Below, piece by piece: positions 11,240 through 22,928 of a stretch of DNA of 64,000 bases; position 1 is the stretch's first letter; each line of letters begins with the position of its first letter. Origin of the DNA: Melampsora larici-populina 98AG31 (Eukaryota > Basidiomycota > Pucciniomycetes > Pucciniales > Melampsoraceae); assembly GCF_000204055.1 (NCBI RefSeq), contig NW_006768798.1, positions 202,250-266,249 of the forward strand. The letters run 5' to 3'. The notes under the pieces were generated by a model. The model ran no database searches and had not been told where the DNA came from. It saw only the letters and a list, made by a program, of their open reading frames with translations. A program made the position numbers and the translations under genes.

Positions 11240-13057
11240 TTAATATTCAATCGTCAACACTTTATATCTGAATTCTAAATGATGTAAACCAAATCAAACA
11301 CATTGAAACTTATATAAATATCAATCAAACACCAAGAGATCAAAAGATAGAGAAATAGCAAGATATATAGATATTGATGAACTCTGAACACGACTTCAAA
11401 CGTAAGAAAGGTAGACCAAACCCTTCATAGTAAATGCAGGAATATTTGTCTTAAATCAACAGCAAGAACAAGAACAAGAACAAGCAGAATAAAATGACCA
11501 AGTAAATCTGAATGAGAAATGAGTTTGAGATAGAAAGAGAGAAATAAGTAGTAGAAAGAGTTGATTTAGATTTGAATGATTATCACTCACTGAATGCTCT
11601 GTACGATTTTTCAAGTTTCAAGTTAAAGAAAGGCTCTCAAAGTTGAATTTACTAAAAACTCAATTTCAATTCAACACGATTTGAGAATGAGATTGGTTCA
11701 AGTTTAAGAGATGAATGATTTGAGAGAAGCTGGTTGTGTCAGTGATTGGCTTTATAGCGAAAAGGCTCAACAACCAAACTTGAATCTCTAATCTGGTGAT
11801 CAGGTGAATAAGCCTAATACAGAAATCGATTAACCTTTAAGAATCCGAATTTCTTTATAATCGAATGATGCCCTCTGATCTCACCTGCTTATCCTCTGTG
11901 AAGAGTGACTCTTGAAAAGCGCTGTCCATTTTAATCTGACTCTTCGTCATCAAACTTGGCTTATTTTCTCTTAGATTTCACAGCTTAAATTGGTTAAAAC
12001 TCTTTGATTTCTTTTCACGTTCACAGCCAACCAATCAAATCTATTCCTGACTGTCTTTTCCTCTTTTCAGATTGATTGTTTACCATTTACTTACAAGTCA
12101 TTCTAAGCAAAGCTTGCTCAATTTTGCCCGCAAAACTCGATCAAATCGGCGGGGAATTTGTCGCAAGCTTTTCTTAAATCACTGTACTTCATCAGCTCTC
12201 TCTCTCTCTCTTGGTCTCTATCCTTTCCCGCTATCTTTGATCTTCATTAACATTATCTCAATCAAATCTTTAATCAATTCTTATTTATCTCTTTCATCTC
12301 TTTACAACCCATCATCATCCTACAGGAATGCTTATCTAACAAAAATAATAATAACAAATCCAGGTTTTATTTTGATTTTTCATTTTCAAAGTCGTTGTCC
12401 AATTGTTTTCTCACTTCGAACCGAATCAGGTAAACAGAATACCCCCTTTGAATATCCAAAAGTTACCTTGTATTCTGAACACGTTTGAACCGCTTCAACT
12501 CATTCTTGTTCTTCTTTTCCATGTTTTCTTCTTCCGTAAACCTTTTCAGACCAGATCCTTTACATTCAAACTCCAATGACCGCTCACATTATCATTTCTT
12601 GAACGATACTCGCTAGTTCTAATATGGTCGCAGACTTGTTTTAATATCCTATCATGTTTTGTCAGACGAAAGGATGAAAGAGGGAGCTTTGTTTAATTTG
12701 AAGCACAGTGAATTCACTGGAAAAATAGTCTTGTAGGTTTTCTGTAAACCTTTTTGAATCAAAAGGTGAGGTTTTGAAATGAATTTGGGACTTTTGATCT
12801 ACAGCATTTTGCGCGATGCAATCAAGGATGCTCATTGCTATCAAGCCAAGTGATATTTCTTCGCAGGAAATATGAACTTGTCGTGTGGATTTGGGAGAGT
12901 GTTGTCGATCCTTGAAAATTTAAACCTTTTTGACTTTAAGTAATACAGTATCATACATAAGAATTTAGAAAAAACTTAAAATTTAACATCAGACACATCC
13001 AAGCCGGGATAATTCAGATCAAATGGTTTCCCCATTTCGCATTGACCAAATCCGAAA
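11240..13057. other. Intergenic between divergent genes
   Basis: It contains the upstream regions of the zinc-finger gene (left, minus) and the mitochondrial-type gene (right, plus), which are transcribed away from each other. An imperfect AAGAAC-type microsatellite lies near 11463-11485 and a (CT)n run near 12193-12210. A small MITE is at 12094-12184. The ORFs at 12072-12488 and 12662-12844 look non-coding. Confidence 0.5.
12094..12184. mobile_element. Tiny Tc1/mariner-like MITE, copy 2
   Basis: A 91-bp fold-back unit related to the copy at 7314. It shares AAAGCTTG, CAATTTTGCCCGC, the (T/C)GGC(T/G)GGGAATTTGT block and GCAAGCTTTT. The right end is CACTG followed by TA, and the left end is a slightly decayed CAAGTCA preceded by TA. 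The stem is stronger than in copy 1 in the centre (GCCCGC...GCGGGG). Confidence 0.7.
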
Positions 13058-14559
13058 ATGTTTTCTATACCTCAATCCACTCAACGACTAACCACAAATC
13101 TATTAACAAATGAAACCATAGCACGTTCGATCATCAATTCCAAAAGGTTTATCAGTTCATCCATCAGTTTACATCAAGCAAGAGAAAGAATCCGACCAGT
13201 TCAACCTGATTTACCAATCTGTCGACCATGTTTAGGAAAAGAAAATCGATATTTACCAGTTTCATCTTTGATTGGTGTGAATCCTAGTTCAGTTTCTATT
13301 GAAGAAGTTCATAGGTATCCTATTCGGATTCCTAGAGCTGCTGTGGATCCTAAACTACTTAAATCAACAGCTTTGGTTAAAACAACTCATCAAGATACTC
13401 TAAGTAAGTCATTTTAATCGATTTGAATCTTACGAAAATTAGCAAAAATGGTTTTGTTGATTTGTTTTTTTCTGACGATTTATTAAATTTTCTTTTGCTT
13501 TGATTGATAGATCCAGAAGAGGTTTTGAAGATACGAGAAATGGGTGAATTAAAGGTGAAGGAAATTGTTGAAGATTGGGTACGGAATGAGTTGAATGTGA
13601 TGGGTACGATTAGAGAAAAAACAATTGAAGTAAGTTTAGTTTAGTTCAGTTTAAAAGGTGAATCAGAAGAGACTAAAAGATTCAAAGATGATCAAACAAA
13701 CTGATTTTGTTCAACTTAAACACTTTTGATGGATTTTTGATGATAGAAATTCATGCTTTTATTACTTAATCCATCCACTTTAGCACCTTTAGCTATGAAA
13801 CTCAAATTAAGAACAGATGGTGAAACGAAATCGAAACAAGCTTCTTTACATGCACCTATCCGAATCGTACCAGCTGCAAGTCTAGCCGACATAGAACTCA
13901 GTCAATTATTTTATTATTTTATCGGTTCATTACATCTTTCATTACCTAATCCGTCCAGTAATTCGATCAGTTCACCACTCTTGAAGAACTATTTGATCGG
14001 TTTATTAAAAACAGGTTTACCACATACCTCTCTAAGTAAATTACTGATCAGATCTACTGAATTGAGTGGTCAATCAGTGATTGGTATTAAGAAAGGACAT
14101 GCTCGTGCTGAGTTAAGAGTCGCATCACTTTCGATTTGGGGAGAGAGAAGGTGTAAGAAATTAAAGAAATTGGTGCCTGATCAGAAAAATCATAGGAATG
14201 CATTGAACCTTAGGAAAGCTGAATTGTTGAAACAGAGATGGAAAGATGAAGAAGAGAAAATGATTCATTGGAGAAGAAGAATGGTGAATTGATGGATCTA
14301 GATAAATTTTTAAAGATGATTTGTTTCTCGATTAAGACTGATGCTGATTTTGATTTTGATTTTGATTTTTCAGTTGGAAGTTACAGCAGCTCATAAAGCA
14401 GATACAGAAGCAGAAAGACTTTCTCGTGAAGATCATGCTAAGGAAGTTACCAAATGGAAATTAGAAAAGAAAAAGAATAAGGTGGTAGCAATTGAATCCA
14501 CTCAGTCTGGGTTTTTGTCTAGGTTTATGGATTTTTGGCGGAAATCGAAATTAACTTGA
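13058..14559 (+). CDS. Probable mitochondrial protein of unknown function
   Basis: Four exons join in phase: 13058-13403, 13511-13629, 13747-14283 and 14374-14559 (stop), giving 395 residues. The first ATG opens an Arg/Ser/Thr-rich, acid-poor N terminus ending ...RFISSSISLHQAR, which looks like a mitochondrial targeting peptide. The mature part begins with a short Cys pair (ICRPC). A conserved-looking middle follows (SVIGIKKGHARAELRVASLS), and then a highly charged C-terminal helix (KLKKLVPDQKNHRNALNLRK...RWKDEEEKM). A basic, helical, matrix-targeted protein could bind RNA or the mitoribosome, but that is inference. I do not recognise a family. Splice sites are strong (GTAAGT twice; polypyrimidine before the last exon). 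Confidence 0.75.
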
Positions 14560-15915
14560 AATGCAAAATTTGAAATTCGAAATTGAACTATAAATTCAAC
14601 ATTTATCAACTTGTTTGATAATTTGATTGAAGCTCTTAGTTAAGGGTATCACGATCGTCTGGTATTTTTCGTAGACGAGATTACCAAGGATTGATGTTCT
14701 GGTAGTTTGTGATAAGGAAATCATGAGTTTGAAAATTGAAAAATGATCAAAGAGTTTTAGATAATTTTGATTACTTCAAGGTAGACTGAGAATAAGTTTG
14801 TTGAATTTCAGATCAAGAGTTTGGATTCCTATCTTTTCATTTCATCATGAGCTTATTTGTTGTGGAGTAAAGGCTTTACTTGTCAATTTTGGTTTATGAA
14901 CTTATCTTTTGTTTAGATAGGTTTCTGTTTTTGTTTATTTGACAGAAATGTATAGGTGTCTAAAGAGCATTGAGTTATTCATTTGATTTTTTTATGGTCA
15001 ATAAATTGGGTTGATGATAGTTGAGTTGTTCTGAAAAATGGATCTTTCAATTCCAGATTTAACAAATGACATGACTTGGTGGGTATGTATCCTTTTATAT
15101 CTCTATTAACATCATGGAGTTCTATATCTTTCCCATAAAATTGATTTCACTGATTAATCAGACTAAGTATTCAACATCATACAGAGTGTTAACTTTTACA
15201 ACAAATCATGCTGTGAAGGCTTCACATCTCAATTACAGAAATCCTACATCAAGATATCATAATAGATTGAGGTTGCGATGAAACATGTGTGTTTGTTGAT
15301 CCTTGAGAGCACTAAAATATGATCTCTGAGGGGGAGTGTTTTTCTAGTTGAGAAAGTTTATGATTCTTCAAATGTTTGATTCTGGAAGAAGATGATGTTT
15401 AAAATCTGGATCCAGTGATCTTGTGGAATTGGCATAAGCTAAGACACTGATGAGTGACACGGATATATTATGATCATAGTACTGTTTAGTAAGAGTTTGT
15501 AATTTTATTTAGAGGTCAAGAGTTGTTTTGTTTTGATAGGACTGGGATTTATCATCTTGTACATTTGATTTCATTCCCGCCGTTGATTGAAAAGAACTGG
15601 TCGGTTTTTGCTGGGGCTATGGAAATAGAATACGAAATGAGAAAAAGTGGTGAGTGCTTTGTCCAATGCTTTGAATATATGATCTTCTCCTTACCATTTA
15701 CAACACCACATGAAAAGCTTCCACCAAGATTTTTGGTGGTACATGCTTCATCTATAATATACAAATAAGTCATAGTAATACAATGAGAATCTTTTCATAT
15801 AAGTCTTTCAAGCTGAATGAATAGAGCTCACCGGAACATAACTGAAGAGGTTGAATAAAATGGGTAGAATGATCAGGATTCAGGGCCAGGAATTTAACAA
15901 ATAAGGAGGTTCAAC
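14560..15915. other. Intergenic, no supported gene
   Basis: This is the 3' flank of the mitochondrial-type gene and of the convergent secreted-protein gene. The opposite-strand ORFs at 15523-15773 mirror each other and have no splice partners. No repeat with clear ends is visible. Confidence 0.45.
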
Positions 15916-16413
15916 TTAATTCCCATCACGGTAGTTGAAGCCAAAAGTGATTCGACTCACATTATTGAGTCGGATACGGATATGAACATCCATCTGGTTG
16001 ATAGCCAGGGTGACTTTGCTCCTTGCGCGGCAACGACCCTCATGATCTCTAACTGAAACATCTTCTGCATGAGTCATGTACATCGTCCATGTCGGATTGG
16101 TGGTCGTAAAAGGTGCTTGGAAGTTATTGTTATTGTCTTTCTTTCCGCAAGCACTCTCTTGTAACAATGAGAGTACTGCTTCACCAGTAGGGTGTGCACT
16201 TCCAGAAGTAGTTCGCCATTTAATGTCAAAGGTTGCAGCATAAAGTTTGCCTGATTGTACCTACATAACATCAACCTCGAAAAAAGTCAGTGTGATATCC
16301 ATGTGCACCAAAAAAAATGAAAGAACTCTTTAACTGACCAGTGTAAGACATATGGTAGCGATGAAAATACATCCGAATAACACTTTGGAAAGAGTTGTTT
16401 GAGAATGTGACAT
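15916..16413 (-). CDS. Small secreted protein, 139 aa, candidate effector
   Basis: Two exons, 16413-16339 and 16260-15916, join at a phase-0 78-nt intron (GTCAGT...ATGTAG). Exon 1 is almost exactly a signal peptide: a short N-region, one Lys, then VLFGCIFIATICLTL. The mature protein of about 115 residues has two cysteines (SACGKK and EGRCRA), an Asn run, and alternating hydrophobic/polar stretches such as MDVHIRIRLNNVSRITFGF that suggest beta strands. No known domain is visible. Size, signal peptide, lack of homologous motif and presence in a fungus with other secreted proteins make it a candidate secreted effector or cell-wall protein. That role is inference. Confidence 0.7.
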
Positions 16414-17639
16414 CTTTCAATTTCAACGTAAGAAAATGTTCACAGAGTTAGACAATCAGATTTGAATCAGTGCAGAAAACCGATTGATGTAACAAGACTT
16501 TTGCGATGATGGGTGGTGAAATGGCGGCCAAGACAAGATTTTTTTCAAGTGGAATTGGTATTTACAAGTTGATCGAGTGAGGAGCAGTATTTTCCGAAGG
16601 GCTGCCGGTAAGAGAGGTCTCTTTTAGGTAGGCATATCAAGATGGCCAAAGTCAGTCAAGGGCGGTGCATAAACCCTTTAGGCGTGGAAGGGCCTCCAGA
16701 GGTGGCAACTGTAGCAGGGCTGGCGTTCGCCACGCCGTTTTTCCTGCGCCGAAAAACCCTTCAAGCTTAAAACCTTTATATGCGTGCTGCTTTCGCGTGA
16801 GGACTATATTTAGCTCGACAAAGCGGCCTTCACTTCCGTGCATAATTTCCAAACTTCTCCAAAGCCAGGCCGTCGGAGCTATCATGAGCAAATAAATCGT
16901 AGCTTTGGTGACCCGACCCATCCTCCATTAAATGCGATGCGCACGTGCGATGTCGCATCTTGTGACGCCCTCATCGCACTGGAGTTAAGATGAGCTGGAG
17001 ACAACTCTCGCGAGTTTGTTTTGTTTATTGGAGTTCAAGATCTTTGCGATATGTATGGCGAATAAGAGTTGTCATACCTTTGGACACCTGGAAAAATCCA
17101 AGATGCCAGATAGCAAATATTTCAACCCTGATTTCAATACATCTTTATGGCCCAAAGGTCGGCAAATGATGACGACGACACACGTAGCCATAGTCTCTCA
17201 GGGCTCTTTTGACCTAGCAAGCTGGGTACACTAGGCACCCGAGCTTGCGAGGATCAGTGTCTGACTGGATGACTTTGTCTAATTACCACATGATGCCCAT
17301 GGTACAGTGCACGGGCGTTGTTTTATCTGCCGAGGTGTATCTGCTGTTGAAATTATTTGCAAAATTTTAAATGTTTTCAAGTGCGGGCTCAAAATGTGAG
17401 GCTCACAATCAAGTGACGCTTTGAAGATATATACTTTGCATTGCTAGTAATGGTATGTGTACCTGAAATGCGATAATCTTATACCTCCTAGAAGCTGGTC
17501 TGCCTTTCCCGAGACAAAACATATGTACCAACTCCTAAAAACTGATCTACCTTTCCTGGGGCAAAGTCAATGGCCTTAAAGCTCCCCAGGCCCCGGGGTT
17601 CCTTGACATGTCCAAGATGACTACAGCGGAAATAAGTGA
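16414..17639. other. Intergenic, locally GC-rich
   Basis: Locally GC-rich stretches near 16660-16780 and 16915-16990 differ from the AT-rich surroundings and may be foreign or repeat-derived. Just beyond the deacetylase stop, a roughly 46-bp unit is duplicated in tandem near 17490-17580 (CTGGTCTGCCTTTCC and CTGATCTACCTTTCC). No gene is supported. Confidence 0.4.
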
Positions 17640-19093
17640 TCAGGAGTCTATGATACACGCGGAGACGATGGAGTGAAAGCGTACATCTGGGGTGCCGGGC
17701 GGGCCTACCACTTCGTACCAATGTCTGGGGTCACTCTCGGATGCTGAATGGCATTCTCCAACCTGTGAAAATACACAACCCATTTATACGCGTGCGTAGA
17801 AAGGACAAAGATTGTCAGATCAGGAATATTTCGATCATATATCAAGTGGAATGACTTACCGAAACCATCTCGAGTCCCCTTTGACGAAGTTGTGGAATGA
17901 CTTCCGGCATAACCTGAGAAGCCGATATATGGGGATGAACTTTCAGTTCCCTGCGTGGCTGTGGATAGACATGAAGTCACATGTATCATAATGATGCACT
18001 GACCTCATTTACAGTTGATTCATGGGATTCATGGTTTAAAATAATTTGTTTAGGTTTGTATTCCTCGTACGTGGTGATTATTTCGCGTGGTGGAGGTGGC
18101 TCCTCCAAAGAGTCTCCGGAATCGTGACTCCAGAGGACCATGGCCCGATATCCACGTTGCTTCAAAACTTGGACCTATACGAACAGTGTGTAAATAAGAG
18201 AATCATTGGGGTCATAACGAGGGTGCTTCAAACTTACAAGCTCCCTATTGTATTCGCCTGGGGACGTATAGATTCTAGAGTCAATACTGGTGTTATGAAA
18301 GATAAATTTCAAAAGGGGAATTGCGTACCATATGGCGGCCGAAAGTACAACGGTTTGACACCCAAAATCTTTATCATCGCCTACAAAGTCTCAGGCTTAT
18401 GAGCTAATTGCGCTTGTACATTTTGCAATCAAGCATACGTACATCTTCAACTCGCCCAATTTGGTCGTGCATCTGCTCCCGATCTGCGGTCTTCATGTGG
18501 ACGTGGCCCCAGCCGTGATTGCTGCATGAGCAGAATGGAAAAAATAGTAGAACGACGTGTGAGGATCTGTAGCAGCAGGTGATCAAAAGCAGTCCAGTGA
18601 GGCGCACCCTATAAGATGACCAGCTTCGTAGCGCGAGCGCAAGTCTTCCGCATGATCGTATATGCATCCGACGTTATTTCCATTCACAAAAAATGAAGCC
18701 TTGGCGCCACTCTGTGCCAAAATTTGGTCGATAGTTTTACTAAACTTGCTAGGACCATCATCGAAAGCTATTATCATAACGGAAAGGCCGTAAGAAACTG
18801 AATGGAAGACAGTGAATGAAAATTTTTGGCAACCCACTGAGTGCCATGCTGTTTTGTTTTTTGCAAGCACTAAAGATGGTCAGGTTTCGAGGAGGTTGAA
18901 CTTGAGGTGAAGTGTTCAATTCCATGGGTATTTGCGGTTGGGCTCGAGGTGAAGTGTTCAATTCCACGGGTATTTGCGGTTGGGCTTGAGGTGAAGTGTT
19001 CAATTCCATGGGAAATTGCGGTTGAGCTTGAGGAGAAGCATACGAGAAAGCAAAGAGTGCCACTTGGCAAAACACAAGAAGACTAGCTTTCAT
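17640..19093 (-). CDS. Secreted chitin/polysaccharide deacetylase (CE4)
   Basis: Eight exons join in phase: 19093-18838, 18767-18608, 18521-18443, 18380-18329, 18257-18238, 18174-18004, 17958-17860 and 17762-17640, giving 319 residues. Splicing rebuilds every carbohydrate-esterase-4 motif: MALTFDDGPS (catalytic and metal Asp), NHGWGH (HX3H metal site), YFRPPYGEYN, VLWSHDSGD and ILNHE. The protein starts with a clear signal peptide (LLVFCQVALFAFSYA) and three 14-residue Pro/Gln-rich repeats before the catalytic domain. There is no C-terminal GPI-type tail. CE4 enzymes of fungal walls remove acetyl groups from chitin; in rusts this chitin-to-chitosan change is linked to growth inside the plant. 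Exon 5 is only 20 nt. The His in the last motif is followed by Glu rather than the usual Asp. Confidence 0.92.
18893..19036 (-). repeat. In-frame 42-bp tandem repeat in deacetylase exon 1
   Basis: Three full copies and one partial copy of a 42-bp unit encode SP(Q/R)AQPQ(F/I)P(M/V)ELNT. They differ at only a few bases. Length changes here would stay in frame and alter the linker between signal peptide and catalytic domain. Confidence 0.9.
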
Positions 19094-20382
19094 CTCGCTT
19101 GAATTATTGACTTTGAAGGACTAACGTTGAGCACAACAGGGATTCGCTGTAGGAGTAAATTATTATGATGGCGTCAAGCCGAAGGTTGTGTCAAGATGAT
19201 ACAAAGGCAAAGAAATAAAGATGGAGGACGAAAGACGAAGACCGCAGCTTCGGTTTATATTCGTTTGACTCAACAAAGGACTCAAAGATAAGAACGGAAC
19301 GAAGAGCGGAAACGGATGTTGCGGCTTGACGATGAGTTAGACTCAACAAACGTAGTCCAGTCTTTATGGTTTTTCGATGGTACCTTGCAATCTTTCCTGT
19401 CAAGAAAGCGTTGGCATGCTTAAAGGCGTGACTCTCAATTTTTATCACGCAAGTGCCACGGAGGTCAGCGTAGGCAAGTACGAGATGAAGTCAGCAAATT
19501 CAACCCAGCGATGGTTTAACTTGTCCTCCCAGTTGGTCGTAAGGTGACATCATATGCAAAGTTGATCCAGTTTAGCTGAATCCAGAACCTCAACTTGCAA
19601 GATTCGCACAAGCTGGGAATCGGTAAGGTGACCTCATTTGTCGACTTTTGTCTTCGAAGGTGCGGTTCATATAGAGAGTGTAAACTTCATTGCCTCTTTC
19701 TTTATACTCTTATTGGTGAGCGGCCAGGTTGTGGGCTGTTCTGATTCTTGAGCTCGAAAACAAATTTGGTTTGGCAGGGGGAGTGTAGTACAGAGTAGCC
19801 TTTAGCTACTGTAGTGCCTGATAGCCTGACAGTCCCAAAAGCACTTTAACTCACTTTAAGCAATGGAAAAAAAATTCCATCACTGCAAAGTTCTCGTGTA
19901 AGCTAATCATCGTCTGGGAGCAAGAGCTGTGCAGTGCACCCCATGTCTCTTCTTCCAGCAGGAGTCAACATCTACTTCCCTTCATCAAAAGGTCCAATTA
20001 TATTCAACTTCTAAAGACCATTGGTCAAAGCCATCAAACACATCAAACATCACTCAGAATTGCTAGGACGAGCTCGCACGTTTACATATGGATACTTTCG
20101 CTCAGGGGTGTTACACAGTCACTGTATGCACTCGCGGGGGAGGTCCTTTGTGACTTTCCGGCGAGGCATTTTTCTACAAGCTGGACTCACAATGACAACA
20201 TTCATGTTTGACGTTATACACCAGCACCAGATGCATTTCAATACAATATCATGTCCTATATAACCCCCCAAGGAGGCTGTGTGATGCAGAGCGGGTGGTA
20301 AAGCAGTCACTTCAATCAATTTTACACGAGGGAATTTTGTAAATTTTGATACTGATGTTTCTAGTTCAATTGAACGTTTTGA
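19094..20382. other. Intergenic, no supported gene
   Basis: This is the promoter side of the deacetylase gene and the 3' flank of cyclophilin. ORFs at 19191-19448 and 20021-20319 overlap antisense to one another and lack coding features. A short run of related CTACTGTAGTG/GTAGTACAG words near 19785-19825 may be a repeat remnant. Confidence 0.4.
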
Positions 20383-21238
20383 TCAGACGGTGCCGCATTT
20401 GACAATCTTGATCTCTTGGCTCGTCTTTCCAGAGGTAGAGCCAAACTTTTCAATTTGTTGGACAATGTCCATGCCTTGGACGACCTTACCGAAGACGACG
20501 TGTTTACCATCGAGCTACAGGGAGTTATGTGGATCAGTGACTCGTACCCACACCAAGGTCAGAGGGATAGACGAGGCTCACCCAGTCAGTTTTAACGGTG
20601 GTGACGAAAAATTGGGATCCGTTGGTATTGGGTCCAGCATTGGCCATGGAGAGTAGACCAGGTTGGGTGTGTTTGAGCTTGAAGTTTTCATCAGCGAACC
20701 TGTCGAAAGTCAATCAGTCAGGTGTGCTCCGATCGGAGGTACACTCATTTGTACTAACTTTTCACCATAGATGGATTTACCACCAGTACCGTTGTGTCGG
20801 GTGAAATCACCTCCCTAACAAAGCCATGCGATACCTTGGAATCAGTAAAAAGGTCGATTTCTATCACAAAGGCATAGGTCATATACCTGAAGCATGAACC
20901 CAGGGATGACTCGGTGAAAAATCGAATTCAAGTATCCGTAGTCATTTTGGCCGGTACAAAGCTCGCGAAAGTTTCGGGCGGTCTTTGGGACATCGGAATC
21001 GTAGAGCTGATCGACAGATTGATGATCAGCACGCCACACGGCCGAGGGCGAGGGCACAGGCCTCAATTCAAAAGCCTGATAATGTATTGCTATCTTACCT
21101 CGAATTCAATACGGCCTAGTGGTTTTCCACCAGCAGTTACCTCCTACAATGATAGATGCATTAAACGTCAGTGAACCCATGTTATCAAAAGTAGCATCTA
21201 TGCGCAATAAAGTCACCCACAAAGTAAACATTGGACAT
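20383..21238 (-). CDS. Cyclophilin-type peptidyl-prolyl cis-trans isomerase
   Basis: Six exons join in phase: 21238-21221, 21143-21099, 21006-20887, 20814-20759, 20699-20582 and 20514-20383, giving 162 residues, the normal length for a single-domain cyclophilin A. The product reads [20 protein letters not shown], then the active-site block [45 protein letters not shown], and a C-terminal [18 protein letters not shown]. Active-site Arg, Phe, Gln, Trp and His are all present. There is no targeting sequence, so a cytosolic or nuclear form that binds cyclosporin is expected. Exon 1 holds just six codons. Confidence 0.96.
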
Positions 21239-22229
21239 CTTGGTGAATAAAGTGAGTCAAACGGTCACTGATTCCAAGATTTGGGAAAGCAAGTAGCGGG
21301 ACAGGAGGAAGAATGTATGCGATCGGAGGTAAAGTCAAACCATTGGCAGTGGAGGCGTAAATCAAGGTGAAGAGCGTTCAAGCAAATAAAGATACGCGGA
21401 TAAAGAAGAGAAGGAAGTGGAAAGTTGAGAATGTCAGCATGGTCAAAGAAAGGAAGCAAGAGGTATGAAAGTGTGATTGAAGCCGGAGCGGAAGCGCTCA
21501 CCGACAGAAGTAGAGGAGAGAGATATAATGGATTTGATAAGATTTTTATGAACTTCGATGTTGGTAAAGAAAGTCAAGGGAAAGAAGGAGACGAAAGAGG
21601 AGGAGCCTTTAAGTAATGATGGATTGTATTACACTAGTCACACTACATTACACTCGATTTACCACACTAAACACCTTCCATCCTTTTCCATTGGTGTTTT
21701 TTTCTCCGTGACTCGGAATTTGGGATATGTAAATTTACAGGTGTACATGTCCATTGTCCACTACATATAGAATGATCCGTTACACGTGACGTGATATCAC
21801 GATGACGTACCTACCTTGAGCGTACTTGATCATCTCTCGTGCGATCGTCACAGTGGCAATTCACTCTTCCTTTTCAGTCCTTTCGCGAGTCCCCCTGTTT
21901 TTGAGAACGTGCTATGCATGTAATCTTGAAATGAGGAACCCTGAAATTTTCTAGCCACAAAAATTAAGGTGAAGAAATTGTAAGAAACATTTATAGAAAT
22001 CTTGTAGGAGGACATCAGCCTGCTGAATGGAGCCACGTATGTACAAGTTTACTTGAATGGAGAGTATGAGGAGTATGATCAACAGCTTAATGTATCAGAC
22101 TGATCAGGCTTCAATTGTCCCCTGATATTGGTATATGCATCCATATTCACATTTCAACAAACTGATAAACTTGAAAGGAAAATCATGGATATCGAATTAG
22201 CTAAGAAACTTACAACAAAATTATTAACT
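21239..22229. other. Intergenic, no supported gene
   Basis: This is the cyclophilin promoter side. The ORFs at 21265-21616 run antisense to each other within a purine-rich GAAAGG-type leader, probably the cyclophilin 5' UTR and promoter. Nothing else is recognised. Confidence 0.4.
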
Positions 22230-22782
22230 TCATGTATTAACTCCTGGCCGGAATTTCTTCAACTCTTTATCAAGTCTTTGACACATTCTTTCTACTAGTC
22301 TTTCCTGTGATCCTAAAAGCCCGTGCAACTTTAACATTCTAGGAATCAAATAATTCATAAACCTTTCATAACCAATCTTAAACGCTTGATCTTTATCAAG
22401 TAACAATGCTTGAAGCATTCCATTACTATATTCTTTAAGTGTGTCTTTCATTTTATACTTTCTATAGTCCCCTTCCCACAAAGTTGTCATGTCATTGAAC
22501 CTCTTAATTTTCAAATCATAATGTCTTTTTGGAAGAAAGATAGGCTTTGTATATATCTTTGGAAGGGTTCTTCCCCATTCAGGTATCTCAATACCACGTT
22601 GGATCGTATTCCAAGAGATTTCTGTGATTCCAATTGCCACTTTGAGTGAAAGATAACCTGTGGGATTTGAAAAGTTGAAGAAAATCTGAACAGATCTTGA
22701 TGAGATTATGGCATCACTACTGACTTTTGAACCCGTACTCCTTGGCCATCTTTTTCATATCTTCTGAGGGTGCTTCACCCAT
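22230..22782 (-). CDS. Hypothetical protein, 161 aa
   Basis: Two exons, 22782-22725 and 22657-22230, join across a 67-nt GTCAGT...CACAG intron and keep the frame (K-S-Y-L-S-L). The product starts MGEAPSEDMKKMAKEYG and is basic and helical, with RFMNYLIPRMLKLHGLL and a charged tail LDKELKKFRPGVNT. I recognise no domain. The start is uncertain, because another coding-looking exon (22966-22868, other phase) lies just upstream and the gene could begin further out. Its neighbour 22929-24211 is on the same strand. Confidence 0.5.
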
Positions 22783-22928
22783 GTGCGGTATATAAAAAAG
22801 ATATTTTCAATCAAAAATTGAGATTGAGATCCAAATTTCCTTTTGATGATCATGTTTGCATAAGCTTACCATTGAAATGAAGAAAGCAATTCCGAGTTTC
22901 TGCTTTCTTGTCTGTCCATCACAAGCAA

